64,000 nt of DNA from Limnomonas spitsbergensis (GCA_037349105.1 JAYJMM010000114.1:1798001-1862000), one strand, 5' to 3'; shown: positions 55,301 through 60,937, counted from the stretch's first letter. A program made the numbers and translations. Notes: a model not told the origin generated them from the sequence alone.

Positions 55301-58300
55301 ATGATCCCGCCAAGCTTGTGAGCTTAGGTTTGCACGGGTAGGCGGGCGGTTAAATGGACAGGTGGGTGGGTGCCTGGGTGGGTGGGTGCTGCCAGTGGGC
55401 CATCATTGAAGAAGCCATGTCCAGGATCTAGGGCAGGGGTCCGCGTCAAATAAAATGAAAGAACAAGATCATATTGTAGATGTGCTTTGCCTTCCCTCGT
55501 AATTATGTTATTGAGAGGTGAGGAATGCATTCAAACGCTATTTATCGAACATTGGCGTCAGTTTTCAGTCGGTGGTTGGGACTTTTGTACCCCGAGGGCA
55601 GCACACTACAATAATATAATTAATTCATACACGAGGGAAAGCTATTCAAATCCACGGTAATATCAAAATAAATAAAACACATGAATGATGGGGTCCTGGC
55701 TGCAGAGTCCTGTGCGGCGTGCCTCCTGCCCAGGGGGGGTCAACCAGCGGTTCCTGGGCGGAGAATTATGTCAAGAGAATTTTGTCAAAGCGTGTAATTT
55801 GCAAAAATTTCCGCCCCAGAACCACTGGTTTCACCCCCCTCCCTGCTCCTGCCCACCTGGGGCGGGTTGTTTCTCTGAAAGCTTAGGGTGTGGGATAAGG
55901 GTTTAGGGTCCAGGTTTTATTAAGGTATTAAAGTCACAACCGCGGATATGTTTTTTTAAAGTTTCGAAACGACGGCGAAACTCACTTGCGTGTTGAACTT
56001 GAAAAACTCCTTTCCCTTCCTGCTGATGCCCATGATCTGCATGTCAAGGGGGCAAGCAGGGGAGGTAGGGTGGGGTACTGGGATGATGCCCATGATCTGC
56101 AAGGTGAGGGGACAAGCAGGGGAGGGGGTCGCAAGTAGGGTGGGGTGCTGAGGTGGGGGGAGGGCAGTCAGGTCCAGAGCAATGGTGTGGGGTGAGTGGA
56201 GAACGGAGTGGGGTGGGGTGGGGGTGGGGTACTGGGGAGAGTGGAGATTGGGGTGAGTGGAGATGAGGGCATCCAGGTGGAGTTGGGTACTGGGGTGGGG
56301 GGAGGGCAGTCCAGTCCAGAGCAATGGTGTGGGGTGAGTGGAGATGAGGGCGATTCAGGTGGGGTGGGGTACTGGGGTGAGGAGAGGGCGGTCAGGTCCA
56401 GAGCAATGGTTGGAGTGAGTGGAGATGGGAGCAGTTACGGTGGGGTGGGGTACTGGGGTGAGGGGAGGGCAGCCCGGTCCAGAGCAGGTGGGTTGGGTGG
56501 AGATGGGGGCAGTTACGGTGGGGTGGGGTACTGGGGTGAGGGGAGGGCAGCCCGGTCCAGAGCAGGTGGGGTGGGTGGAGATGAAGGCAGTTCAGGTGGG
56601 GTGGGATATTGCAGTAAGGGGAGGGCAGTCAGGTCCAGAGCAATGCGGTTCGGTGGGGTATGTGGAGACTGGGGTGGGGTGGGGTGAGTGGAGACTGGGG
56701 TGGGGTGGGGTGAGTGGAGACTGGGGTGGGGTGGGGTGAGTGGAGACTGGGGTGGGGTGGGGTGAGTGGAGACTGGGGTGGGGTGGGGTGAGTGGAGACT
56801 GGGGTGGGGTGGGGTGAGTGGAGACTGGGGTGGGGTGGGGTGAGTGGAGATTGGGGTGGGGTGGGGTGAGTGGAGACTGGGGTGGGGTGGGGTGAGTGGA
56901 GACTGGGGTGGGGTGGGGTGAGTGGAGACTGGGGTGGGGTGGGGTGAGTGGAGACTGGGGTGGGGTGGGGTGAGTGGAGACTGGGGTGGGGTGGGGTGTG
57001 TGGAGACTGGGGTAGGGTGGGTGAGTGGAGACTGGGGTGGGGTGGGGTGAGTGGAGACTGGGGTGGGGTGGGGTGAGTGGAGACTGGGGTGGGGTGGGGT
57101 GTGTGGGGACTGGGGTGGGGTGGGGTGAGTGGAGACTGGGGTGGGGTGGGTTGAGTGGAGGCTGGGGTGGAGGGGGTGAGTGGAGACTGGGGTGGAGTAG
57201 GGTGAGTGGAGACTGGGGTAGGGTGGGGTGAGTGGAGACTAGGGTGGGGTGGGGTGAGTGGAGTGGAGACTGGGGTGTGTGGAGATGGGGGCAGCTCAGT
57301 TTACTTGCTTGTGTACAGCACAGATGGGTTCAGGCAGGGTGGGCTGGGTAGAGGTGAGGGCAGTCCGGTTCCGTTGAGGTGGGGAGGGTTAAGATGGCAG
57401 TCAGGTCAGTTGATTTCAGTTGAGTTCAGGTGAGGTGAGGGCAGTTAAGGACCCAAGGTGGGCATGGTGTGATGAGTATAGGTGGGTGGGGTGAGGTGAA
57501 GTGGGGTGGGGTAAGGTGAGGTGGGTTGGGGTAAGGTGAGGTGGGTTGGGGTGAGAAAAGGCCAGGTCGAGTTCAACCAGGCGATCCTGCCGGGCTGGTG
57601 ACAGGAGCTCATCGTACACCCCTCTCTCGAGGCCTCTCACAGGGCATCTTTCATCCATTCCACACATGTGCATCTTATCAGGCTATAGATTGCAGCCACG
57701 GGCTATATATGCAGCCAGGCTCTTCTTAGCAGCTTCCCTCCCCATTAAGTGCAACATCTCTACCTATCACCCGCTCCCCCCCAGGGTTTGGGGTTTAGGG
57801 TTTAGGGTTAAGGTCTAAACCCTAAACCATTGACTGCAACATCTCCACCTGTCACCCCCCTCCCCCCTTCAGCGGCCCCAGGAAGTGACATTGCCCACCG
57901 CCCCCCCACCAGCAAACGCACACCAGTGCCAGGCTGACATTCAGCCAGACCCTTACATGCTTCCCCTTCCCCCATTCATTTTGGAATGTGTGTGGACGAT
58001 AACAAAGATGCTGTCAGCTGGCCTGCAGATACGCCTAGCTCCCAGCCAAGCCAGTCAGTTCCACCACCCTCCCATTCCTTGCAAAATAACCACCGCCAGA
58101 TGCACAGGATCGGCGGACGCACCTGGCTCCCCACAAAGATGCCACCAGCTGCCCCGCAGACACACCTAGCATCTACCTCCCAGCCAAGCCAGTCAATTTC
58201 ACACTTCCACCACCCTCGCATGTCGTTGCAAAATAATCACCGCCAGGTGCGCACAGGATCAGCAGACGCACCTGGCTCCACTTAGACACAAAGATGCCAC

Positions 58301-60468
58301 CAGCTGCCCCGCAAGCACACCTAGCATCGAGCTCCCAGCCAAGCCAGTCAATTTCACCACCCTCTCATGTCTTTGCCAATAATCCTCGCCAGATGCACAG
58401 GATCAGCAGACACACCTGGCTCCCAGCCAAGCCAGTCAGTTCCACCACCCTGCCATGTCCTTGCAAAATAATCGCCGCCGGCTTCACAGGATCAGCGGAC
58501 GCACCTGGCTCCACATAGTCACAAAGATGCCACCAGCTGCTCCGCAGGCACAACTAGGGGCCAGCTCCCGGAGAAACAAGTCAATTTCTCTGGGAGCTGG
58601 CCGCTAGGTGTTCCACCACCCTCCCATGTCTTTGCAAAATATCCACCCCCAGATGCACAGGATCAGCGGACGCACCTGGCTCCCAGCAGCCACAAAGATG
58701 CGGTCCCTCTGGGCCTTGCCCTTGCCCAGGGAAAGGCTGGTGATCTGGTACAGGCAGGCAGGCAGGCAGGCAGGGAGGTAGGCAGGGAGGAAGGCAGGCA
58801 GGCAACAGGCAGGTAGGTAGGCAGGGAGAAAGGCAGGCAGGGCATTTCCACGTTGCTTGCGTGGGGGAAGGTCACATTGGGGCCTTTTTAATGCCCCAAG
58901 GACTAAAAGATGGGGGCATTTCCACCTTGTGTGCAGACGAACGTCACATTTGGGCCCTTTAATGCCCCAAGGACTGTGCCGTGTGCAAAATCTGTGAGTA
59001 GGAGCATTCCCTGGTCTTTGGGTGGCACATAGGCGGGTCAACTGGTATCGACAGAGTTGGTGACAGGTGTCGACAGGTGGTGACAGGTGTCGACAGGTGG
59101 CGACAGGTGGAACACCGTGTCCAGCAGGAACGACATTTTGCGTGTCAGAGCCGCATTTTGAATGTGGATCCACATCTAGATCCGCATGTAGCGAGCTGGC
59201 GCAGCCTTCAAGGGGGCAGACGGCATACGACCGCATGCCCAAAGCAGCAGACGCAGGGCAGAATAGGCAGGGTCAGTGTTCATTTTTTCTTGACTCGGCT
59301 ACACGTCAGCTACAACCCGGCCACTGGCCAGAGGCAGGTCCAGGTTTGCTCCCGATTGGGCCTCAAGCGGCTGCAGGGCGGCCTGCCGAAAGTAGGCTCG
59401 TAGCCGAAAAAGGAAATGTGATCAGGGCAGCGCGCGTTAATGCACAGCGGCATGCACGCCTAATCGTGCATCGAGCTGAGGGCCTGCCTCTTACCTTTTG
59501 GCTGGTTGGCAAGGTCTTGAAGGCTAGTCCTATTTCGCCTTTCTTTACTCCAAAGCATTGCATGACGCCTGAAGCATGTTTCGTGGGCGGTGCGTCAGTC
59601 AGGCGCAGTGTTGTGAGCAGCCTTCATTTTAGCACACATCGGATTATGTTGGGCAGGCCGTGGGGAAGCCACCCGTGGGTTGATGGGAACGTCACCTTGA
59701 CCAGCATAAAACGAGCGGCCCAAGCGACAGGGTTTGCTGCACCAGGTGCCAACAGTAATAGGCTGTGATGCAGCTGAATTGTAGCTAAAGCAACCTAAAC
59801 AGTGGTTATGGGCTCCCGATAGCAGCGAGTGTCAACAACCAAAACAGGAAAGCCTGTTTCTTCAGCTATTTGTGTACAAGCACCAGACGGATTCCAGTCG
59901 ACGTGAGACCATCAGTCCCCCCTAAAATGACAGGAGTGGTAATTATGGCCATAAAGCCAGGTTCGATGCTCGCACCAGCTACATGAACCCTCGATTGGGA
60001 CCCAGAAAACATATTATGGTCGATGAGGTGGGGGAGCCCAGTTTGAATGCTGCATGCAGGGCCGCTCAGGAAAGTGGGGCACGATGGCTAGCATCTGGAT
60101 GGAGAGCCAGGGGCCATACCGGCCAGTCCGTGCGCATGCATGCATCCATGCCTTGACCCAAGGAGATGATGCGCATGCGCAGTGCCTGGCTTCCTATAGG
60201 TGTCTATAAGGAGCCTTGGAGCATGCACATGCGTTTAGGCGTCAGCTCCTGTTCAAGTTTGAACCCACCAGACAGGTCCCCCGCCGCAACTTTTTGCGTC
60301 CTCCTCTCCTCGCCGACAGGCAGCACCTGGCAGGACGCACAGACGCGTGGAAGCGAGATTTATGACTCGGATGTCTGAAAAAGAAAGGGTCGCTGCGCGT
60401 ACCGCCATTGTCCCTCTGCTGCAGCTCGAGGTCTGGATAAGATCATGGCGCAATAGCTCCAGCTCCAT
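28440..60468 (-). CDS. BBS7: BBS7, Bardet-Biedl syndrome 7 homologue (gene level, 22 exons)
   Basis: BBS7 is a subunit of the BBSome coat that moves membrane proteins in and out of cilia, where it pairs with BBS2 and BBS9. The 22 exons join with consistent phases into 2196 nt including the stop (731 aa; animal BBS7 is about 670-715). Residues about 1-343 form the beta-propeller (FGVKKGE, YLPALACQDRHIRILNGSDV, DIVVARDDGLLEIYD). Residues 344-378 form a coiled coil (EEEERKAGYQAQVVRLKKEM). A GAE-like and platform region follows (NLTLATYR, TIQAFIIPNISPKTC). The C-terminal helices include YLAPEYRALLDQAEEIKAAH. The start Met gives MELELLRHDLIQ, matching the conserved N-terminus. The gene spans 32 kb; introns make up about 93 percent and are filled with minisatellites seeded from exon edges. 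The gene is divergent from misato with 295 bp between starts. Confidence 0.95.
28630..28690 (-). repeat. Intron 21: partial copy of exon 22 start
   Basis: On the sense strand a diverged copy of the exon 22 start translates as GITSSKQRLAGL against GISSSKQRLPAL. It lies about 120 bp upstream of the real exon. Confidence 0.85.
28830..28965. repeat. Intron 21: 66-bp direct repeat, two copies
   Basis: Two copies share 'gtttatggcagacac' and 'gagtcagctcattttgtg' and end 'atgggtcctgt'. Confidence 0.9.
29110..31130. repeat. Intron 21: 15-bp minisatellite, about 130 copies
   Basis: The unit is 'accctgcacaccctga' type at 15-bp period with variants ('ttatcc', 'tgtaca', 'cacaac'). Because 15 is a multiple of three, both strands stay open and give long spurious frames. 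The sense strand reads 'ggttcagggtgtgca', which resembles variant telomere repeats. Confidence 0.97.
31143..31192 (-). repeat. Intron 21: copy of exon 21 end with donor
   Basis: The sense strand reads 'gcgcttatcgtggatctgtt' and then 'gattttccag|gtacaa', a diverged copy of the last 38 bases of exon 21 plus its donor. Confidence 0.85.
31311..31468 (-). CDS. BBS7: BBS7 exon 21
   Basis: Encodes ELKAQDGDLSYLAPEYRALL and QHLDHITALIKDLYLDFC. The acceptor 'tgcgaag' has a poor pyrimidine tract but gives the right phase. Donor 'ttgcag|gtgaga'. Confidence 0.92.
31490..31800. repeat. Intron 20: GT-rich repeats, about 130 bp
   Basis: Blocks of 'gatggggtggggtgggatgg' type recur at about 31520, 31650 and 31735. 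Boundaries are poorly defined. Confidence 0.6.
31905..32263 (-). repeat. Intron 20: three copies of exon 20 end with donor, about 90-120 bp units
   Basis: The real junction at 32264 reads (plus strand) 'gggtctcaccaccaggccct'. Copies with 'gtctcaccaccaggccctcc' lie at about 32024 and 32114, and a diverged one at 31924. Each carries exon-derived bases, the donor and following intron. Confidence 0.9.
32264..32351 (-). CDS. BBS7: BBS7 exon 20
   Basis: Encodes LQHSITLVWPQLEKQRTLKK and NFLLLEGLV. Acceptor 'ctgccag', donor 'ctggtg|gtgaga'. Acceptor side and donor side are both duplicated in the flanking introns. Confidence 0.92.
32352..32877 (-). repeat. Intron 19: about four copies of exon 20 acceptor and start
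   Basis: The motif 'gctgcaagctggcagagctgc' in shortened forms recurs at about 32500, 32590, 32715 and 32812. On the sense strand each is acceptor 'ctgccag' followed by the first exon 20 bases. Confidence 0.88.
32878..33000 (-). CDS. BBS7: BBS7 exon 19
   Basis: Encodes YRAGEARFHSDLITTLGIIH and EATNAKHRVNVSFSP. Acceptor 'ccctccag', donor 'cccgag|gtgggt'. Confidence 0.94.
33001..33560. repeat. Intron 18: 24-25-bp minisatellite, about 22 copies
   Basis: The unit 'ggaggtgttgcaggttcaat' plus 'gagg' abuts exon 19. Higher-order variants 'gggtgctgcagggttcaagg' are interspersed. The unit includes the pyrimidine tract of the exon 19 acceptor, but copies of the exon itself are not clear. Confidence 0.95.
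33817..33949 (-). CDS. BBS7: BBS7 exon 18
   Basis: Encodes TFDMSDIHGWVGMLLSDVPQ and LLYYQNTLLATQLTC. Acceptor 'ccatcag', donor 'ttgcag|gtgaga'. Confidence 0.94.
34010..34048 (-). repeat. Intron 17: copy of exon 18 acceptor and start
   Basis: 'ggatgtccgacatgtcatac' followed by 'gtgcctgatggg' repeats 33928-33958 almost exactly, 91 bp upstream on the sense strand. Confidence 0.95.
34380..35038 (-). repeat. Intron 17: array seeded by exon 17 end and donor
   Basis: Two long copies of the exon 17 end ('accagctcattggctggccc') lie at 34482 and 34908. Between and around them are about 15 shorter units of about 30 bp containing 'cacacctgtcacccc', the donor in reverse. The real junction is at 35039. 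Confidence 0.92.
35039..35114 (-). CDS. BBS7: BBS7 exon 17
   Basis: Encodes IKPLCLHTRIDAVDTTRPTN then ELVVT. Acceptor 'gtatcag', donor 'tgacag|gtgaga', phase 0 to 1. Confidence 0.93.
35460..35886 (-). repeat. Intron 16: about eight copies of exon 16 end with donor, 50-60 bp units
   Basis: The plus strand repeats 'attactcttatcaccttgtg' followed by 'tgacacagtgacaca'. The real junction at 35887 carries the same bases. Copies become more diverged with distance from the exon. Confidence 0.93.
35887..36010 (-). CDS. BBS7: BBS7 exon 16
   Basis: Encodes CQDSTSRLAVKFKV and TIQAFIIPNISPKTC. Acceptor 'ccctccag', donor 'cacaag|gtgata'. The spacing to exon 17 equals that in animal BBS7. Confidence 0.93.
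36011..36440 (-). repeat. Intron 15: four copies of exon 16 acceptor and start, about 100-120 bp
   Basis: 'gtygagtcctgacacctgga' variants occur at about 36109, 36199, 36302 and 36401. On the sense strand each is the acceptor region 'ccaggtgtcag' with the first bases of exon 16. Confidence 0.93.
36440..37100. repeat. Intron 15: about four degenerate 170-190-bp units
   Basis: Each unit contains 'caacagyaggrgcaayctag' and a later 'gggygcctggcgg' stretch. No relation to an exon was seen. Confidence 0.75.
37480..38202 (-). repeat. Intron 15: degenerate copies of exon 15 end with GC donor
   Basis: 'gtccgcttgcctgcagg' and 'gcccgcytgcctraaggtcg' variants recur at about 37510, 37612, 37708, 37812, 37896, 38018 and 38090. 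They match the real junction at 38190-38215. The sense strand reads 'ctgcaggcaagcggac', keeping the GC donor. Confidence 0.88.
38203..38318 (-). CDS. BBS7: BBS7 exon 15, probable GC donor
   Basis: Encodes VAVQSNMALQLLDV and GNLTLATY. Acceptor 'cgcgcag'. The donor that keeps the conserved TYRCQ reading is 'tatag|gcaagc', a GC donor. A GT donor 12 bases further with a different acceptor for exon 16 would also stay in frame. Confidence 0.85.
38695..39900 (-). repeat. Intron 14: 47-bp minisatellite, about 25 copies, with exon 14 end, donor and telomere-like motif
   Basis: On the sense strand each unit has 'gccaatctttgcggtacgtg' (exon end plus donor) followed by 'cttagggtttagga'. Copies are highly uniform, with two variants ('aagattggcattg' and 'aatatgggcatgg'). 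Confidence 0.97.
39901..40033 (-). CDS. BBS7: BBS7 exon 14
   Basis: Starts with one base completing Lys, then FDKGMGSNALLAASAPFTVK. Acceptor 'ctccag', donor 'tttgcg|gtacgt'. The exon end is repeated about 25 times in intron 14. Confidence 0.9.
40090..40335 (-). repeat. Intron 13: two to three copies of exon 14 start and acceptor
   Basis: 'gccgaggcggccagcagtgc' at 40089, 'gtcaaacctggagtgtggtg' at 40195 and 'acccttgtcaagcctggggg' at 40292 repeat parts of 39988-40048. A foreign dispersed segment (40117-40186) is inserted between them. Confidence 0.85.
40117..40186 (+). repeat. Dispersed repeat also found at 11909-11975
   Basis: Both copies read 'catagaaa..aaagct', then 'gcgtgaga', then 'ttaaggaaacagc.cagcct'. 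Both keep the same frame (GVRxKETAQPG). Element unknown. Confidence 0.85.
40880..41221 (-). repeat. Intron 13: 65-bp minisatellite, five to six copies, with exon 13 end and donor
   Basis: Each unit carries 'cctacttttgcttctccagg' plus 'gtgagct' (plus strand), which is the end of exon 13 and its donor, and then 'cacactgcccaccccctaac'. Confidence 0.96.
41222..41325 (-). CDS. BBS7: BBS7 exon 13 (coiled coil)
   Basis: Encodes EEEERKAGYQAQVVRLKKEM and GELTLEKQ, a charged helix at the position of the animal coiled coil. Acceptor 'cctacag'. The donor 'caaaa|gtaggc' is fixed by an in-frame TAG immediately after it and by phase with exon 14. Confidence 0.88.
41326..41760 (-). repeat. Intron 12: about three copies of exon 13 start with acceptor, 120-140 bp
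   Basis: 'cgcctt.cgctcctcttcctcg' type sequence recurs at about 41445, 41575 and 41725, each followed by 'ctcac..gcaggacaagtg'. This repeats 41296-41340. Confidence 0.9.
42034..42105 (-). CDS. BBS7: BBS7 exon 12
   Basis: 24 codons with VLTYSPPGGG and EQLDKKGNRMA. Acceptor 'cgctcag', donor 'atggcg|gtgagt'. It ends the propeller. Confidence 0.88.
42370..43324 (-). repeat. Intron 11: 60-61-bp minisatellite, 13 copies plus degenerate ones, with exon 11 end and donor
   Basis: Each unit from 42535 on contains 'caccttgcccgtgaaggtct' then 'gcagcacaac', which is the exon 11 end and donor on the plus strand. Three units have 61 bp, the one next to the exon among them. Degenerate copies reach down to about 42370. 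Confidence 0.97.
43325..43426 (-). CDS. BBS7: BBS7 exon 11
   Basis: 34 codons with KLSESINAVDGGFITTINTQ, ending TFTGK. Acceptor 'cattcag', donor 'ggcaag|gtgggg'. The exon end is repeated 13 times in intron 11. Confidence 0.94.
44225..44835. repeat. Intron 10: 127-bp minisatellite, about five copies
   Basis: Each unit contains 'cacctcgcttgctaaaagtg' and 'ctactcaaaacacagtcttc'. It abuts exon 10 within 50 bp, but I see no exon-derived bases in it. Confidence 0.95.
44876..44976 (-). CDS. BBS7: BBS7 exon 10
   Basis: 33 codons, with CNDIVVARDDGLLEIYDIDE, a conserved propeller blade. Acceptor 'aaatctcag', donor 'caacag|gttcgg'. The acceptor is the exon-proximal member of an array of about 54 near-identical copies. 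Confidence 0.94.
44977..47300 (-). repeat. Intron 9: 42-43-bp minisatellite, about 54 copies, with exon 10 acceptor and start
   Basis: On the sense strand each unit has 'ataaatcccag' followed by 'gcattgatttca', which matches the real acceptor 'ataaatctcag' and exon start. Length alternates between 42 and 43 by one A. Each unit carries GAATTC and ATGCAT palindromes. Uniformity is very high. Confidence 0.98.
47340..47725. repeat. Intron 9: about 180-bp units, two to three copies
   Basis: 'gcaatgcctcggggaggga' occurs at 47483 and 47643, and 'gtactcgattgtgtgacg' at 47530 and 47692. A weaker copy starts at about 47360. Confidence 0.9.
47726..48627. other. Intron 9, remaining part
   Basis: A (TG)n tract at 47772-47790, a 'ggttagg/gggtttaggg' region at 47900-47970, and 'agggtttagggtttaggg' at 48529. 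No exon found. Confidence 0.4.
48628..48726 (-). CDS. BBS7: BBS7 exon 9
   Basis: Starts in phase 1 and encodes GLLVQLLCDQDATRQGF and later LGAITAIYT. Acceptor 'catgcag', donor 'acacgg|gtgcgc'. Confidence 0.88.
48845..48905 (-). repeat. Intron 8: copy of exon 9 acceptor and start
   Basis: 'tcacacagcagttacaccag' followed by 'cagacatgcatagcaa' matches 48700-48738 ('tcacacagcagttgtaccag', 'caggcctgcatggcaa'). It lies about 155 bp upstream on the sense strand. 'ttcagttgga' flanks both. Confidence 0.92.
48960..49110. repeat. Intron 8: 'cactcaccccaccacttagg' 20-bp repeats
   Basis: About seven imperfect copies. Confidence 0.85.
49130..51135. repeat. Intron 8: 34-bp minisatellite, about 59 copies
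   Basis: The unit on the plus strand is 'ctcacctgcttccttcccac' followed by 'tactgcctccatcc'. On the sense strand each unit contains 'aagcag|gtgagg', a good splice-donor consensus. 34 is not a multiple of three and the unit has no stop in any frame of the plus strand, which explains a long spurious frame. Confidence 0.97.
51443..51515 (-). CDS. BBS7: BBS7 exon 8
   Basis: 24 codons plus one base, with AKELLYSTDT. Donor 'acacgg|gtgagg'. The acceptor is either 'gtctcag' (51516) or six bases later; both stay in frame. Confidence 0.88.
51540..51700. repeat. Intron 7: about 60-bp units near exon 8, three copies
   Basis: 'ggttagggctagggtgagaa' type sequence followed by 'gagaaggagagc' recurs at 51557, 51609 and 51660. 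A relation to the exon 8 acceptor is possible but not clear. Confidence 0.75.
52285..52385. repeat. Intron 7: 22-24-bp repeat, four copies
   Basis: The unit is 'aggattcaggggaagccaaa' with small changes. Confidence 0.92.
52470..52800. repeat. Intron 7: about 92-bp units, four copies
   Basis: Each contains 'gagctgagtggccagagtcg' and 'gggagacggcggtttagggc'. Confidence 0.93.
52970..53299 (-). repeat. Intron 7: five to six copies of exon 7 end with donor, about 50-60 bp
   Basis: 'gtgaactcacctgcagggtc' and variants occur at 53248, 53133, 53078 and more diverged at 53027 and 52978. They match the real junction ('actcacgtgcagggtggctg'). The sense strand reads 'gcgaccctgcag|gtgagt', a stronger donor than the real one. 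Confidence 0.93.
53300..53428 (-). CDS. BBS7: BBS7 exon 7
   Basis: 43 codons containing PALACQDRHIRILNGSDV, the strongest match to animal BBS7. Acceptor 'gtgtgcag', donor 'ctgcac|gtgagt'. Confidence 0.95.
54196..54218. repeat. Intron 6: interstitial telomere-like tract
   Basis: Three 'ccctaaa' units without interruption. Confidence 0.9.
54295..54412. repeat. Intron 6: about 55-bp direct repeat, two copies
   Basis: 'gctgaacctgtgccgtat' occurs at 54304 and 54357 with 'acaatc.ggctgaacc' before each. Confidence 0.9.
54514..54648 (-). CDS. BBS7: BBS7 exon 6
   Basis: 45 codons beginning VTESITKVDVFDKNIW and ending DRINHAE. Acceptor 'cctgcag', donor 'gcagag|gtgcgc'. Confidence 0.93.
54660..55320. 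repeat. Intron 5: G-rich repeats, about 70-bp units
   Basis: 'gggaaattggctagggtggg' and 'acaatgaatttgtgtg' variants recur at least five times between 54920 and 55300. The plus strand is strongly G-rich. Confidence 0.8.
55986..56036 (-). CDS. BBS7: BBS7 exon 5
   Basis: 17 codons, IMGISRKGKEFFKFNTQ. Acceptor 'catgcag', donor 'acgcaa|gtgagt'. Matches the conserved I-x-G-x-x-K-x-GK segment. Confidence 0.92.
56076..56110 (-). repeat. Intron 4: copy of exon 5 acceptor and start
   Basis: 'gatgatgcccatgatctgca' at 56081 repeats 'gctgatgcccatgatctgca' at 56022-56041, followed in both by a 'ggcaagcagggg' stretch. Confidence 0.95.
56130..56660. repeat. Intron 4: about 100-bp units, five copies
   Basis: Each contains 'tggggtactggggtgagggg' and 'gtccagagca'. 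Confidence 0.93.
56661..57290. repeat. Intron 4: 26-bp G-rich minisatellite, about 22 copies
   Basis: The unit is 'gtggagactggggtggggtg' plus 'gggtga'. The plus (antisense) strand has regular runs of four G and could form G-quadruplexes. Confidence 0.96.
57785..57835. repeat. Intron 4: inverted telomere-like tracts
   Basis: 'ggtttagggtttaggg' is followed 9 bases later by 'ctaaaccctaaacc', so the two can pair as a hairpin. Confidence 0.85.
57990..58675 (-). repeat. Intron 4: about five copies of exon 4 end with donor, 110-150 bp
   Basis: 'aggatcagcggacgcacctg' followed by 'gctcccag' recurs at about 58108, 58255, 58397 and 58488 and matches the real junction at 58660-58690. Each copy also has 'ccaagccagtcaatttcacc'. 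Confidence 0.94.
58676..58744 (-). CDS. BBS7: BBS7 exon 4
   Basis: 23 codons with IFVAAGSQ at the end. The acceptor 'tgtaccag' follows a (CCTG)n tract. The donor is 'agccag|gtgcgt'. The intron behind it repeats this exon end. Confidence 0.9.
58751..58830. repeat. Intron 3: (GGCA)n microsatellite in the exon 4 acceptor tract
   Basis: 'aggcaggcaggcagg' and 'gggaggaaggca' form the pyrimidine-rich tract on the sense strand directly before exon 4. Confidence 0.93.
58840..58985. repeat. Intron 3: 64-bp direct repeat, two copies
   Basis: 'ggcatttccac.ttg' to 'aatgccccaaggact' occurs twice (58838-58900 and 58915-58977). Confidence 0.93.
59495..59568 (-). CDS. BBS7: BBS7 exon 3
   Basis: Acceptor 'gcttcag', donor 'caaaag|gtaaga'. 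It encodes GVMQCFGVKKGEIGLAFKTL, nearly identical in pattern to animal BBS7. Confidence 0.93.
59496..60268. other. BBS7 introns 2 and flank; dispersed 'agctgaa.tgtagc' repeat
   Basis: Apart from exon 3, this stretch holds no coding. At 59725-59800 'gggtttgctgcaccagg' and 'gatgcagctgaattgtagct' match sequences at 37455-37505 and 37575-37605, so a dispersed element is present. Confidence 0.5.
60269..60326 (-). CDS. BBS7: BBS7 exon 2
   Basis: Acceptor 'ctgccag', donor 'tctg|gtgggt', phase 0 to 1. It encodes VLPVGEERRTQKVAAGDLS, aligning with the conserved TQKV-x-x-GD strand. Intron 1 is only 76 bp. Confidence 0.88.
60403..60468 (-). CDS. BBS7: BBS7 exon 1 (start codon)
   Basis: 22 codons from ATG at 60468-60466, beginning MELELLRHDLIQTSS. 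The donor is 'atggcg|gtacgc', phase 0. The conserved animal start has the same spacing to exon 2. Confidence 0.88.
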
Positions 60469-60763
60469 GGCACCTCAGTTCTTCCAAAGATCTGCACCCG
60501 TCTGTCACGTTAACATTCCTCTAAGATCAGTAGACTGAATTCAAAAGGCAAATTCAAATTTAATACAATGCAGGTAGACGAGGCCGATATCGTGACGCTG
60601 TAAGCTAGTCAGCTAGAGCGCCAGGCGCCCTTGACGCGGGCATGGGTCATGGGCAAGCCCGCAGGGAGAGAAAAAAGTGAACACCGGTCTCGGATCTTAA
60701 CTTGCACTGCGTACCCCGTCTCCAAACGTCCGCCTCCCGGGCCCGAAATAGGACGAAATCAAT
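60469..60763. promoter_or_regulatory. Divergent promoter region between BBS7 and misato
   Basis: Only 295 bp separate the two start codons, which point away from each other. It must hold both 5' UTRs and any shared promoter. I see no clear TATA box; a short AT-rich tract lies at 60540-60568. The arrangement suggests a bidirectional promoter; co-regulation is inferred. Confidence 0.7.
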
Positions 60764-60937
60764 ATGCCAGGACAGGAAATAGTAACCATCCAGCTCGGAA
60801 GCTATGCGAACTACGTCGGATCGCACTTTTGGAACATCCAGGACGAGCTGATGGGCTACACAGACAGGGACGAGTGGAGGGATCCCGCATCTGCGATCGA
60901 CCCATACGTGCTGTTCAGTATCAGCGAGGATCGCAGG
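60764..60937 (+). CDS. DML1: Misato exon 1 (start codon)
   Basis: 58 codons from MPGQEIVTIQLGSYANYVG to SISEDRR. Donor 'cgcagg|gtgagt', phase 0. Confidence 0.94.

Noticed and set aside
56196..57433. Gly/Trp-rich plus-strand frames
   Set aside because: Artefacts of G-rich repeats in intron 4.
28440..60468. CRISPR-like regular arrays
   Set aside because: The arrays have no unique spacers, the genes are spliced and eukaryotic, and no cas genes are present.
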